Below the pieces are notes generated by a model. That model did not search any database. It saw only the letters and a program-made list of their open reading frames with translations, and was not told the origin of the DNA. Shown here in pieces: positions 26,691 to 35,290 of a stretch of DNA of 43,708 nucleotides. Source of the DNA: Actinacidiphila acidipaludis (GTDB lineage Bacteria > Actinomycetota > Actinomycetes > Streptomycetales > Streptomycetaceae); the NCBI RefSeq assembly GCF_019890725.1, contig NZ_JAINZZ010000065.1, forward strand, positions 1-43,708, written 5' to 3'. The stretch's first letter is position 1. Every line of letters starts with the position of its first letter. Made by a program: the position numbers and the translations under genes.

Positions 26691-27942
26691 TCAGTGCTTG
26701 CGTCGGCGCCGGCGTGGGACCTTCGGCTCGCTGGGGCGGATGAGGGTGATCTGGCGGGACAGGAGGAGGAAGCCGGCCAGGGCGGAGAACGGTGGCAGGC
26801 CGGCGGTGGCGCTCGCCGTGATCGTCCGCGGTGCGTCGGCGACGCACAGGGCCATGGCGATCGCCGAGAAGAGGACCACCGCGACCCACCCGGTCCTGGC
26901 CGGCCGCCGGTGGGCGGTGGCGTGCAGGACGGTCAGGCAGCCGGCCAGCCACGGACCGTAGACCAGCAGGGGCCACAGGTCGTCCAGACCGTGGGCGGTC
27001 GGCGAGGCCAGCGTGCGCAGGGGCCCGTACGAGACCATCGCGCCGAGCACGCTGATGGTGCCGGCGACCCCGCCCGTGACGACCGCGATCGAGACGCCGA
27101 GGCTCAGCGCCCGCCGCAGCCGCACGAGCCGGGGGCGTTTGCGGCGGTGGCTGAGGCGGCTGAGCCGGTCGACCGGGGGTGTCGCGAGGACCACCGGGGG
27201 CGCGGTGGGCGGGCCCGCCGGGGGCGCCGGGGGCGCCGGGGGTGCCGGGGGAGGGACCACCTGGGGGGCCACGGGCGGGACGACGTGGGCCGTGGCGTAG
27301 AGGTTCTGCGGCGGGACCGGCTCCGCCTCCACGATCACCGGCTTGAACAGGTGCTGGAACTCGGCGTCGAGGTCCCACTGCGTCGTGGTGTCGTCCGGCC
27401 GGGGTTCCGGGAAGAGGTCGGCGAGGCCGCCGGTGGGGAAGTCGTGGAGGCCGCCGGGGCGGGAGTCGGCGAGGCCGCCCGGGGGGACGGCGGCGAACCC
27501 GCCGGGGTGGATGTCTGCGGGTCCCCCGTCGTACGGGAAGAACTCGTCGGTCCCCACCGTCTGGTGGAGGTCGTACTCATACACGTCGAGGCCGTCCGTG
27601 GTGCGAGTCGTGCGGGTGCGCGGGGTCCGGGTCCCCGGGGGGTGCGGGGGCCGCGAGGGGGGCGGGGTCCGGGTCCGCGAGGGGTGCGGGGTTCGGGTCC
27701 GCGAGGGGCGCCGGTTCCGCGGACCGGGCGGGATCCGGCGGGGTGCGTCCCGCGAGGGAGAGCAGGCCGCCGAGCAGGGCGCTGTACGGCAGGGGCAGGT
27801 CCGGGGCCGGCGCGGCGTCGGACCCCGCACCGCGTGCCGTCTCCCGGCCGTTCTCGGGAGTGAACGCCTGCGCAGGCGTGGTGCGGCCGCCGGGGACCCG
27901 GCCCGGATCCCCGGAAGTCAGTTGGCCAGAGGGCGTGTTCAC
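26691..27942 (-). pseudogene. DUF2637 (SpdB-like) membrane protein gene, broken by one frameshift
   Basis: Two overlapping frames make up one protein. The 5' frame from 27942 starts NTPSGQLTSGDPGRVPGG, continues through PDLPLPYSALLGGLLSLAGR and Pro/Ala/Asp repeats, and stops at 27577. The 3' frame, open from 27830 to 26691, carries on from about TTDGLDVYEYDLHQ to the DUF2637 membrane region (LGVSIAVVTGGVAGTISVLG, LLVYGPWLAGCLTVL, WVAVVLFSAIAMALC, ALAGFLLLS) and a basic end RRRRKH. One surplus base restores a single frame. The overlap (27580-27830) is packed with G5-G6 runs. DUF2637/SpdB-type proteins occur in Streptomyces plasmid-transfer and chromosomal loci. PGGL repeats and a PPAP run lie between the two parts. 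Sequencing error, true mutation and slippage are all possible. Confidence 0.7.
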
Positions 27943-28042
27943 ACCCGATCAACGAGTGCGGGGGTGGGACGAGGACGGCGCAATCGGGTGAAGTAGCGTG
28001 ACGCGCGGTTAGACCGTTTGCCACGGGGGTTCCCCGGCCCGG

Positions 28043-28648
28043 TCAGATACGCCGCGGGTGGAGCAGGCAGGACACGACCACGACGGCGGGCCACAGCGAC
28101 TGCAGGGCGGTCAGCACGCGCTCGGCGATGCCGGCCGGGCCGTTGAGCTCCAGCTCGACCAGGAACCACGCGGCCCCGACCACTATCACCGCCGTCGCCG
28201 TGATGGACGGCACGGGACGCAGCGCCCAGGGCACACTCGTGCCGCGTGCGGCACCCGCGCCGCGGAAGCAGGCCAGGACCGGCCACACGGCCAGGAGCGA
28301 GAACCCGACCGTGACCACGGAACCGTGCGGGAACGAGCCGCCGCTCTTCGGCGCCGGGAACAGCGCCAGCACGATCGCGGCCACCCCGCCGGCGCCGAGC
28401 GCCACCCGCCCCAGGGGAGCGGCCGCGCGCAGCCCGAAGGCGGTCGTCAGGTAACACATGCCGAGCACGACCAGCATCGTGGTGAGCGCCCAGTACTCGG
28501 ACCTGCCGCCGGCCGCCAGCACGCTGATCGTCTCGGTGACGGGGTCGTACGTGGGCCCCTGCAGTGCTGCCGCCGTCATCGACCCGCCGACCAGCACGGC
28601 GGGAGCGCACGCGGACGACAACACGGCCCACCAGGTCACCCGTCCCAT
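28043..28648 (-). CDS. DUF998 family membrane protein
   Basis: 201 residues. ATG 28648 is chosen because the protein then begins at its first membrane helix (VTWWAVLSSACAPAVLVGG). Family marks are the early loop PTYDPVTETISVLAAGGR and the later LALFPAPKSGGSFPHGSVV, with about six helices in all. The residue stretch NGPAGIAERVLTALQSLWP in the last third is typical. DUF998 proteins are of unknown role, with distant likeness to membrane hydrolases and to frizzled-like domains. It is divergent from the sigma-factor operon with about 170 bp between. Confidence 0.85.
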   Translation of the reverse strand: MGRVTWWAVLSSACAPAVLVGGSMTAAALQGPTYDPVTETISVLAAGGRSEYWALTTMLVVLGMCYLTTAFGLRAAAPLGRVALGAGGVAAIVLALFPAPKSGGSFPHGSVVTVGFSLLAVWPVLACFRGAGAARGTSVPWALRPVPSITATAVIVVGAAWFLVELELNGPAGIAERVLTALQSLWPAVVVVSCLLHPRRI

Positions 28649-28820
28649 GAACCCACGGTAAATCGCCCCGGGCCCTCCCCTTCCGCATACACGCGGACAT
28701 ATCCCCACCCCCGCCTCCCGAAAGGCACTCGCCCGCGGCCCGCGCATCCCGGCACCCACGGCTGCAACGCGGGCGCCTCACCGACTCGTCTGATGGGTGG
28801 TGTCCGGGAGGAGGGGCTGC

Positions 28821-29297
28821 GTGGAATTCGAGGAGTTCGCCCGCGCGGAGTGGGCGGCGTTGCGGCGTACGGCGTTCTGGCTGTCGGGGAACTGGCACAC
28901 CGCCGAGGACCTGGCGCAGGCCACGCTGATCAAGGTGTACGCCCGCTGGTGGACGCTGCGCCGCCCGGCGAGGGCCGCGGCCTTCGCGCGTTCGACTCTC
29001 GCCCGCACGTGGATCGACTGGCAGCGCAAGCGCTCGACGGGGGAGGTCCCCGCCGAGTACGTGGCCGACCGGGCCGCCGAGGAGAGCGACGTACCGCTGC
29101 GGCACGCCCTGCTGACCGCGCTGGAGTCGCTGCCCGCGGTCCAGCGCGCGGTGGTGGTGCTGCGGTACTGGGAGGACCTTCCCGTGGACGAGGTGGCACG
29201 ACTCCTCGGCCGCAAGCCGGCGACCGTGCGTTCGGACGCGGCACGGGGCCTGGCCGCGTTGCGGGAGACGCTCGAAGAGAGAGGCGCCCTCAGGTGA
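28821..29297 (+). CDS. SigE-group ECF RNA polymerase sigma factor
   Basis: 158 residues. GTG 28821 has GGGAGGAGGGG upstream. Region 2 reads EFARAEWAALRRTAFWLSGN WHTAEDLAQATLIKVYARWW, with the ECF-typical AEDLxQxT. Region 4 is LPAVQRAVVVLRYWEDLPVDEVARLLGRKPATVRSDAARGLAAL. It belongs to the SigE-type ECF subgroup common in Streptomyces, and should direct RNA polymerase to a small regulon under envelope or other stress. Its stop overlaps the GTG of the next gene, a single-span membrane protein that is the natural candidate for its anti-sigma partner. Confidence 0.9.
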   Translation: MEFEEFARAEWAALRRTAFWLSGNWHTAEDLAQATLIKVYARWWTLRRPARAAAFARSTLARTWIDWQRKRSTGEVPAEYVADRAAEESDVPLRHALLTALESLPAVQRAVVVLRYWEDLPVDEVARLLGRKPATVRSDAARGLAALRETLEERGALR

Positions 29298-30112
29298 CGG
29301 ACATGACGGACATGACGAACATGACGGACCCGGCGAGCGCGGACGAGGTGAAGGACGCCATGACGCGTGCTCTCCGGGGCGAGGCGGGGGGCGCACCGGA
29401 CCTGGCCGCGATCCTCGTAGGCGGCAGGCGGCGCCGTCGCGCCTTCCTGGGGAAGGCCGTGCTGGGTGCGGCCGTACTGGCTGTCGCCGGCCTCGGCGTG
29501 GGGTACGGCGTGACGCACGGCCGGACGGGCGCGCAGCAGCCGGACGTCGCGCCCGCCCCGGCAGGTCAGGCCAGGACGCCGTCGCCGCCGCCTCACGACA
29601 ACAGCCACGCCAACCTCGACCGGACGCACGCCGCCGTGCGCGCGGCGCTGGCCGGCCGTCTGCCCGCGGGGATGACGCTGGAGGACGGTGACGGTCCGGC
29701 CGTCTTCCGGCTGGTGCGATCCGATGGGACGGTGACGTCCCTGGGCGCGGAGGTCGGGTATCAGAACCTGGCCGGCATGCCGAATCCCTGCACGGGTTCC
29801 CGGTACAACACCGACTGCCGGCCCGTCTCCCTGGCGGACGGCTCCCGGGGGTGGGCCTGGGAGACCGACGCCGCGCTCGCGGAGGGACACGCCGTTTCCG
29901 TGGCCGTGTACACCCAGGACGGCCAGGCCTGGGGACTGGAGGACAGCGCCACGGAGGTGGACCCCGCGACGTCCAAGCTGGAGAAGGGCAGGCCCCTCAC
30001 CGAGGACCAGTTGATCTCCCTCGTCTCCGACCCGCAGGTGATGGCCGCCCTGAAGCAGGTCCCCACGGACCAGCTCACCTCCACCCAGACGGGCCGCCCC
30101 TACCACCTGTGA
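29294..30112 (+). CDS. Membrane protein coupled to the sigma factor, possible anti-sigma factor
   Basis: 272 residues. The GTG at 29294 overlaps the sigma stop codon (GTGA). A cytoplasmic head of about 50 residues (DEVKDAMTRALRGEAGGAPD, then GGRRRRR) precedes one helix (AVLGAAVLAVAGLGVGYGV). The outer domain has a Cys pair in MPNPCTGSRYNTDCRPV, probably a disulphide, and acidic helices (PLTEDQLISLVSDPQVMAALK). There is no zinc HxxxCxxC motif, so it is not a classical ZAS anti-sigma factor; sigma binding is inferred from operon layout and topology. The first four codon triplets are 9-bp repeats, giving GTG and ATG starts at 29294, 29303, 29312 and 29321, all in frame. Confidence 0.78.
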   Translation: MTDMTDMTNMTDPASADEVKDAMTRALRGEAGGAPDLAAILVGGRRRRRAFLGKAVLGAAVLAVAGLGVGYGVTHGRTGAQQPDVAPAPAGQARTPSPPPHDNSHANLDRTHAAVRAALAGRLPAGMTLEDGDGPAVFRLVRSDGTVTSLGAEVGYQNLAGMPNPCTGSRYNTDCRPVSLADGSRGWAWETDAALAEGHAVSVAVYTQDGQAWGLEDSATEVDPATSKLEKGRPLTEDQLISLVSDPQVMAALKQVPTDQLTSTQTGRPYHL

Positions 30113-30208
30113 AGGTCACGACGGGAACCCCGTCCAGCGCGGGCCGCCACCGGATGTGTCAGCCCGCCCCAGTCCGGTCGGTGCCGGGAGGCGCGAGCCG
30201 GAACCGCG

Positions 30209-31498
30209 CTACCCGGCCTCGGTGAAGACCATGCGCCGCAGCCCCTTGCGGTCGTAGTAGGTGGTCATGGCGAAGCCGAAGGCCAGGGCGAGGGCGAAGC
30301 CGATGGCGATCATGGTCCAGCCGCGGCTGAGGCCGGCGTCGGCGCGGGCGTCGAAGTAGAGGACGGCGCGCACGCCCCCTGCCACCTGGCGGAAGGGCTC
30401 GAAGAGGGCGAGGAAGCGGTAGAAGCCGGGGACCGCCTGGAGGGGGACCGTCGCGCCCGACGAGGGCAGGGCCAGGGCGACGAAGACGAACATCGAGACG
30501 ATCTGGCCGATCCCGCCGAAGGCCGCGTTGATGGCCTGCACGCCCAGCCCCACCGCCAGGCTCGCGCAGTAGGAGAAGATCCACAGCAGCGGGATGTGCG
30601 ACGCGTCCATGCCCAGGACCGCGATGGTGGCGACCATCGTCAGGCTGGTGGTGAGCACGGCGATGGCCGCCGACATGATCATCTTCAGCAGGAGCGTCTG
30701 CGTGCGGCTGATCGGCACCGTCGGGCGGCGCGAGTGCCACGGCCCGATCTCGTTGTCGGTGTAGCCCAGCCCCGCGTCGACGCCGTTGTTGATGATGTTG
30801 CCCCCGACGAACGCCGCGAGCACCAGGAGCAGGGTGTAGTAGAAGGCGGTCAGGCCCAGACCACTGTGCCGGCCGATCGGATGCCCGGGCCGGACGGTGA
30901 CCGTGACCGGGTCGGCCAGCAGGGCGCGCAGGGTCGCCTCCGCGCCCTTGGCGCTCGCCTGTGCCGACAGTTGCCGCCCGATGACCAGCGAGCTCTGGTG
31001 CGCGGCGGTCTGCGAGATCTGGCTGGCCAGGGACGAACCGAGGCTGCCCAGTCCGGGGTTGGTGAGCACCGTGAGGGTGGGCCGCGCCGTGGCCCGGGGA
31101 GTGGTCAGCGCGCCGACCGACGTCGTGAAGCCGGCCGGGATGACCAGCGCGCCGTAGATCCTGGCGGACGCCAACTGGTCCTGCATCTGCGCCTGGCTCA
31201 GTCGGCGCCACTCCACCGCTGTCGACGGCGTCGACGTGACGACCGCGCGGCTCAACTGCGCGCCCAGCGGCTGTTGCTGCCCCGGCAGCGGTGGGCCCTG
31301 ATCCGAGTCGACCAGGGCGATCGGCAGCCGGCGCAGGCTGTCGTTCGGATCGACGATGCCGCCCATGTAGAGCAGCGAGAGGAACAGCGCCACCAGCGAG
31401 GACAGGACCGTCGGCACGATCCACAGCCGGCCGTGCCGGGCCACGGCGAGAGCGCGCGCCGACGGCGGCTGCTGCTGCCCGGAACCCGCTGCGGTCAT
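30209..31498 (-). CDS. DUF3533 / YhgE-Pip-like membrane protein
   Basis: 429 residues. One N-terminal helix (LWIVPTVLSSLVALFLSLLYMGG) is followed by a large extracytoplasmic domain (about 50-225) with LPIALVDSDQGPPLPGQQ, MQDQLASARIYGALVIPAGFT and LTVLTNPGLGSLGSSLAS. Five further helices follow (FYYTLLLVLAAFVGGNII to WTMIAIGFALALAFGFAMT). This is the ABC-2/YhgE-like architecture of the DUF3533 (SNG1-type) family, linked to transport or secretion without its own ATPase. No ATPase gene is adjacent. It is divergent from the MmyB-type regulator gene, which may control it (inference from position only). Confidence 0.82.
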   Translation of the reverse strand: MTAAGSGQQQPPSARALAVARHGRLWIVPTVLSSLVALFLSLLYMGGIVDPNDSLRRLPIALVDSDQGPPLPGQQQPLGAQLSRAVVTSTPSTAVEWRRLSQAQMQDQLASARIYGALVIPAGFTTSVGALTTPRATARPTLTVLTNPGLGSLGSSLASQISQTAAHQSSLVIGRQLSAQASAKGAEATLRALLADPVTVTVRPGHPIGRHSGLGLTAFYYTLLLVLAAFVGGNIINNGVDAGLGYTDNEIGPWHSRRPTVPISRTQTLLLKMIMSAAIAVLTTSLTMVATIAVLGMDASHIPLLWIFSYCASLAVGLGVQAINAAFGGIGQIVSMFVFVALALPSSGATVPLQAVPGFYRFLALFEPFRQVAGGVRAVLYFDARADAGLSRGWTMIAIGFALALAFGFAMTTYYDRKGLRRMVFTEAG

Positions 31499-31820
31499 GG
31501 CACTCCGTCCGGCTGCCGGCCCGGCGCTGCCCCGGCCGTGTCACGGACGATAGCCGCCGTGCCGCCCGCCGCCGGAACACGACACGATCGCGAGCGCGCG
31601 GCGCCTTCCGGTCACGCGTGCGTGGGTGCCGCCGACCGGTCGTCCCCCACATGCGACTCCACGTTCCCGCAGGTAGCGTGGATGTCGCCCATTCGGCGTA
31701 AGGGACGGCGCCGGGCCTCGGGCGGCCCTCGAAGCGCCCGACGTCCGGAGCGAGCACGTCCCGCGACACGTGCGCGGAGGCCGGGGCCGAAACCCGCCCT
31801 CTCCCGCCAGGAGGAACGGC

Positions 31821-31883
31821 ATGCAAGGGCTCCACCACGACGTGGCGCGGCTGCGGCAATGCGTCCGGGAGACGGGTGGGTGA
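31821..31883 (+). CDS. 20-residue ORF with strong ribosome site
   Basis: AGGAGG at 31809-31814 lies 6 nt before ATG 31821. The frame encodes QGLHHDVARLRQCVRETGG and stops at 31883. It sits in the 528-bp gap between the divergent DUF3533 and regulator genes, which holds no larger convincing gene. It may be a leader peptide for the regulator transcript, since an 11-bp inverted repeat follows at 31951-31982, or the remains of a lost gene. Confidence 0.35.
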   Translation: MQGLHHDVARLRQCVRETGG

Positions 31884-31950
31884 TCACGGGTGGCGGGGGC
31901 CACCTGACGAAGTCCACCTGACGGGGACGGGACGGCGGGGGTCCCAGGCG

Positions 31951-31982
31951 TGGCCCTGCCGAGGCTGGTACCGGCAGGGCCA
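31951..31982 (+). promoter_or_regulatory. 11-bp inverted repeat upstream of the regulator gene
   Basis: TGGCCCTGCCG (31951-31961) and CGGCAGGGCCA (31972-31982) are perfect complements with a 10-nt loop, ending 44 bp before the regulator ATG. It could be an operator for autoregulation or an attenuator/terminator behind the 20-codon ORF. Confidence 0.5.
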
Positions 31983-32026
31983 CCCACGGCCCCGGACACC
32001 GCACCCGCGAGAGCCACACTGGAGCC

Positions 32027-32905
32027 ATGGACAGCCGAAACGAGCTCGCCGATTTCCTGCGCACCCGGCGTAGCCGTCTCACCCCTGACCAGGCAGGACT
32101 GCCCGAGGACGGCCGCACCCGCCGGGTTCCCGGACTGCGCCGTGACGAGGTCGCCCGGCTCGCCGGCGTCAGCACCGAGTACTACACACGGCTCGAACAG
32201 GGGCGGTCCCGCAACCCCTCACCGGAGGTCCTCGACGCCCTGAGCCGGGCCCTCCACCTGGACGCGTCCGAGGCGGAGCACCTGCGGGACCTGCTGACCC
32301 GGCCGAAAGCCGCCACGCACCGCACTCCCACCGGCCCGCAGCGCGTCCGCTCGGGCCTGCACCTGATGCTGCAGACCCTGCAGCACGTCCCGGCGTACGT
32401 CCTCGGCCGCCGGACCGATGTCCTGGCGTCCAACCGGCCGGCCCGGGCCATCCTCACCGACTTCGAGGCGTTGCCCGTGCCGGCCCGCAACCTGGCGCGC
32501 TACTACCTGCTGGACCCGTCCGCCCGGGAGACCGTCGGCGACTGGGAACGGATCGCCGCCGAGACCGTGGCGATCCTCCGCCTGGAGGCCGGACGCCGCC
32601 CCAACGACCGGCAGCTCGCCGACCTGGTGGGCGAACTCATGCTGCGGTCACCGGAGTTCACCACCTGGTGGAACGACCACCGGGTGCTGCGGTGCACGCA
32701 CGGCGCGAAGATCCATCACCACCCCGTCGTCGGCGACCTGCACTTCGACTTCGAGTCCTTCCCGGTGCCCGGGGACGCGGAACAGACGCTGTACGTCTAC
32801 AACGTAGAACCGGGGTCGGCGACCGAGGAGGCGCTGCGCCTGCTCGAGTCGTGGAACAGTCCCGCGCCCGACCGCGCGTCCCCCGAGCTTCGGCCCTCAG
32901 TCTGA
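32027..32905 (+). CDS. XRE-type regulator with MmyB-like ligand domain
   Basis: 292 residues. An N-terminal helix-turn-helix (about 8-85: VPGLRRDEVARLAGVSTEYYTRLEQGRS, PEVLDALSRALHLDASE) is followed by the MmyB-like ligand-binding domain (about 105-275). Recognisable parts are VPAYVLGRRTDVLASNRPARAI, NLARYYLLDPSAR, SPEFTTWWNDH and KIHHHPVVGDLHFDFESF. MmyB from the methylenomycin cluster is the family model, and a fatty acid was seen in related structures. These regulators usually act on a neighbouring oxidoreductase or transporter; here the divergent DUF3533 gene is nearest. GGAG lies 6 nt before the ATG. It is convergent with the FG-GAP gene. Confidence 0.9.
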   Translation: MDSRNELADFLRTRRSRLTPDQAGLPEDGRTRRVPGLRRDEVARLAGVSTEYYTRLEQGRSRNPSPEVLDALSRALHLDASEAEHLRDLLTRPKAATHRTPTGPQRVRSGLHLMLQTLQHVPAYVLGRRTDVLASNRPARAILTDFEALPVPARNLARYYLLDPSARETVGDWERIAAETVAILRLEAGRRPNDRQLADLVGELMLRSPEFTTWWNDHRVLRCTHGAKIHHHPVVGDLHFDFESFPVPGDAEQTLYVYNVEPGSATEEALRLLESWNSPAPDRASPELRPSV

Positions 32906-32995
32906 CGCCGCCAGCGAGACCACGGCCCAGGCCCAGCCAGGTTCAGGCCCAGGCCCAGGCCCTTGACCCGGCTCGCGTCGGTTCGGTGCAGCTGG

Positions 32996-34615
32996 TCAGT
33001 CCGCGGCGACGACCGTCGTCCAGTCGAGCCCGCCGTGGGCGCCGACCGCGGGTGCGAAGCCGCCGCCGGGCAGCCCGGCGAAGAACTTCAGGCCTCCGTG
33101 CCGGGTGGCGGCGTAGAGGTCGGGTATCCCGTCGCCGTTGGCGTCACCCGCGCTGAGAACCCGCGGGTAGCGGGCGGCGGTGAAGCCCGTCCCCACCGTC
33201 GTCCGGTCGGCGGGCGCGGCGAGCGTCCCGGCGGCGTCGGCCGCGGCCAGAGTGAGCGTGCCGGTGGCGTCGTCACGGATGAGGACGTCCGGTATGCCGT
33301 CGCCGGTCATGTCACCGGGGGTGATCACCGTGCTGTGCTCGAGACCGGTGGCCAGGACGGTGGAGCTCATCCCGTCGAAGCCACCCGCCCAGTGCAGCAG
33401 TTGGCCGTTCTCCACGGTGAGGATGTCCTGGAAGCGCGTGGACGTGCCCAGGCTGCCTGACGTGCCGTGGAGGATCTGCGTGGCCGCCGTCCAGCTCGTG
33501 CCGTCGGCTCGGCTCCAGGGACCCGTGCTCGACCCGTGCGTGCCGAAGTCCCCGAGACCGTTGTTCGGGACCCCGGTGACGTAGCCGGTGGCGCTGATGC
33601 GCAGCAGGTCCTGGTAGCCGTCACCGTTGACGTCACCGTCGCGGAGCACACCGCCCTGGTCCCAGCCGTCGCCGGTGTCGGCGTAGGTGACCGCCTTCTT
33701 GAGCGTGCCGTCGCCCTTGCCGTACAGCACGTAGAGCTTGCCGTCGGCGCCGGTGGCCAGCAGGTCGGCCTGCCCGTCACCGTTGAGGTCCCCGGCCCGG
33801 TCCATCGTCGGGGCGGAGGCCACGAGGAAGCTGTACCGGACGGTTCCCGAGACGTTCCCCGCCCGGTCCACGGTCTGGACGTTCAGGTAGTTGGTCCCCC
33901 ACTGCGTGGGCGTCAGCTTCACCCTCGCGGTGCCGTCGGAGCCGACCGGGACGGAGGCGTTGCCCCCGACGGCGAGTTGCCGGTCCAGCGCGTACTCGAA
34001 GCGGACGGTGTCCTGCGCGCCCGGCCCGGACACCTTGAACGTGAAGGTGCCGGTGGTGCGGACCGGCGGCGCCGGCGCGGTGGAACCGGTCGGCGGGAAC
34101 ACCTTGGACGTGATCACCGGGGTGGCCGGCGGGGTCAGGTCGACGGTGAAATGGCAGTCGCCTGACCAGGCCGACGCCGCCCCCGCCTGGTCGACGTCAC
34201 GGGTGCGCCAGGTGTACGTGACGCCGTCCGCGAAGTCCGCCGAAGGCGGCGTCAGTTGCCGCGCGGAGCCGCCGTAGCCGGATCTCGTGTAGTCGTACGG
34301 CGCGGATCCGTCGCCCGGCTCGACGAGGAACTCCGTGTCGTACCAGACGGACGGGGTCCCGTTCGACGTCGCCGAGAAGGTGATCCCGGTGGCCCTCCCG
34401 ATGTACCCGTAAGGCGCGTTCGCCCCGCAGCCGTCGCTGTCCGCCCCGCCCACCGGGGTGGGACTGACAGCGAGCCCGCTCGGCGCGGGCGTCGCGCCGT
34501 CGGCCGCCTGGGCCGCCGCCGGGAGCGCCGCGAAGGCGGAGCCGACGAGCAGGGTGGCCGCCGCGCCGACGGCCCACCGTCTGAAGCCGTGCCTGCCTGA
34601 CCTTCTCACTGTCAT
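32996..34615 (-). CDS. Secreted FG-GAP/VCBS repeat protein
   Basis: 539 residues. A signal peptide with WAVGAAATLLVGSAFAALPAAAQA is followed by Ig/FN3-like modules (about 45-265). One has WSGDC and FTVDLTPPATPVITS, shared with the protein at 14951-16342. The C-terminal half has FG-GAP repeats that should form a beta-propeller with calcium loops: GDLNGDGQADLL, GDVNGDGYQDLL, GDMTGDGIPDVL and GDANGDGIPDLY. The family is extracellular and usually adhesive or ligand-binding. The 90-bp gap after the stop codon contains CAGGCC word repeats (32926-32964). GGGGGG 4-10 nt before the ATG may be the ribosome site. Confidence 0.88.
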   Translation of the reverse strand: MTVRRSGRHGFRRWAVGAAATLLVGSAFAALPAAAQAADGATPAPSGLAVSPTPVGGADSDGCGANAPYGYIGRATGITFSATSNGTPSVWYDTEFLVEPGDGSAPYDYTRSGYGGSARQLTPPSADFADGVTYTWRTRDVDQAGAASAWSGDCHFTVDLTPPATPVITSKVFPPTGSTAPAPPVRTTGTFTFKVSGPGAQDTVRFEYALDRQLAVGGNASVPVGSDGTARVKLTPTQWGTNYLNVQTVDRAGNVSGTVRYSFLVASAPTMDRAGDLNGDGQADLLATGADGKLYVLYGKGDGTLKKAVTYADTGDGWDQGGVLRDGDVNGDGYQDLLRISATGYVTGVPNNGLGDFGTHGSSTGPWSRADGTSWTAATQILHGTSGSLGTSTRFQDILTVENGQLLHWAGGFDGMSSTVLATGLEHSTVITPGDMTGDGIPDVLIRDDATGTLTLAAADAAGTLAAPADRTTVGTGFTAARYPRVLSAGDANGDGIPDLYAATRHGGLKFFAGLPGGGFAPAVGAHGGLDWTTVVAAD

Positions 34616-34792
34616 TCATCCCCCCACATGACCGGCGCGGAGCATGACTCCCACTGGTGTCCGATCGGCGACCGTCGGTGACGACGCCGTTGATCAATGT
34701 ATGCGGGGGGTCTGACAACGCCAACGGGATTTCGCCCGCTCATGGGGGAGCGGGGAGCCGGACAGGGGGAGAGAGACGGGGGCGGCGACCGA

Positions 34793-35218
34793 TCACCAGC
34801 CGCGTTCGGTGGCCATGGCGACGAAGGTCTCGGCCTCGGAGGGGCGGCCCGCCAGTTCGCCGGCGGCGCGGATCTGCTCGGGCGTCATACCGCCGCGCTG
34901 CAGCAGTTCGATGGTCTCGTGGATGCCGTCGCCGTTGCCGTGGTCGAGCATGGCCAGGAACCAGCGGACGGCCTGGACCGGGTCCGGCGCCGTCCCCAGA
35001 CCGTCGCGGTACCAGCAGCCGGCGGCGAACATCGAGCCGACGTGACCGCGCTCGGCGGCGTGCAAATACCAGCTCAGCGCCTCGGCGTCCTCATCGATCG
35101 CGGCGAGCCGATCGCCGAGGACGGCGGCGCGGCCCACTGCGCGGAGTGCGGCGCGGCCTTCAGCGTTGAGGAGGCGGTCGTCGCTCGATGGGGATCGTGA
35201 GCGCGACCGGTCTCCCAT
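34793..35218 (-). CDS. Sel1/TPR-like repeat protein
   Basis: 141 residues. After a charged head (GDRSRSRSPSSDD) two Sel1-like helical pairs can be seen (AIDEDAEALSWYLHAAERGHVGSMFAAGCWYRDGLG and DPVQAVRWFLAMLDHGNGDG). A C-terminal helical part with GGMTPEQIRAAGELAGRPSEAE follows. Such proteins are scaffolds for protein contacts; the partner is unknown. ATG 35218 lacks a clear ribosome site, so a leaderless transcript or another start is possible. It is divergent from the PadR gene with only about 70 bp between them, so both may answer to the same operator. Confidence 0.75.
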   Translation of the reverse strand: MGDRSRSRSPSSDDRLLNAEGRAALRAVGRAAVLGDRLAAIDEDAEALSWYLHAAERGHVGSMFAAGCWYRDGLGTAPDPVQAVRWFLAMLDHGNGDGIHETIELLQRGGMTPEQIRAAGELAGRPSEAETFVAMATERGW

Positions 35219-35253
35219 GTCACGTGAGTAACGCAGAGGCGCCGTAGGAGGAG

Positions 35254-35283
35254 TTGCCCGTGGCGCGCGTCGCCAGGTACCTT
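35254..35283 (+). promoter_or_regulatory. Promoter of the PadR gene, probably leaderless
   Basis: TTGCCC (35254-35259) and TACCTT (35278-35283) are 18 bp apart, placing the start about 35290 next to ATG 35291. AGGTACCT, a perfect 8-bp palindrome at 35275-35282, overlaps the -10 and could be an autorepression site. Confidence 0.5.
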
Positions 35284-35290
35284 GCACAAC

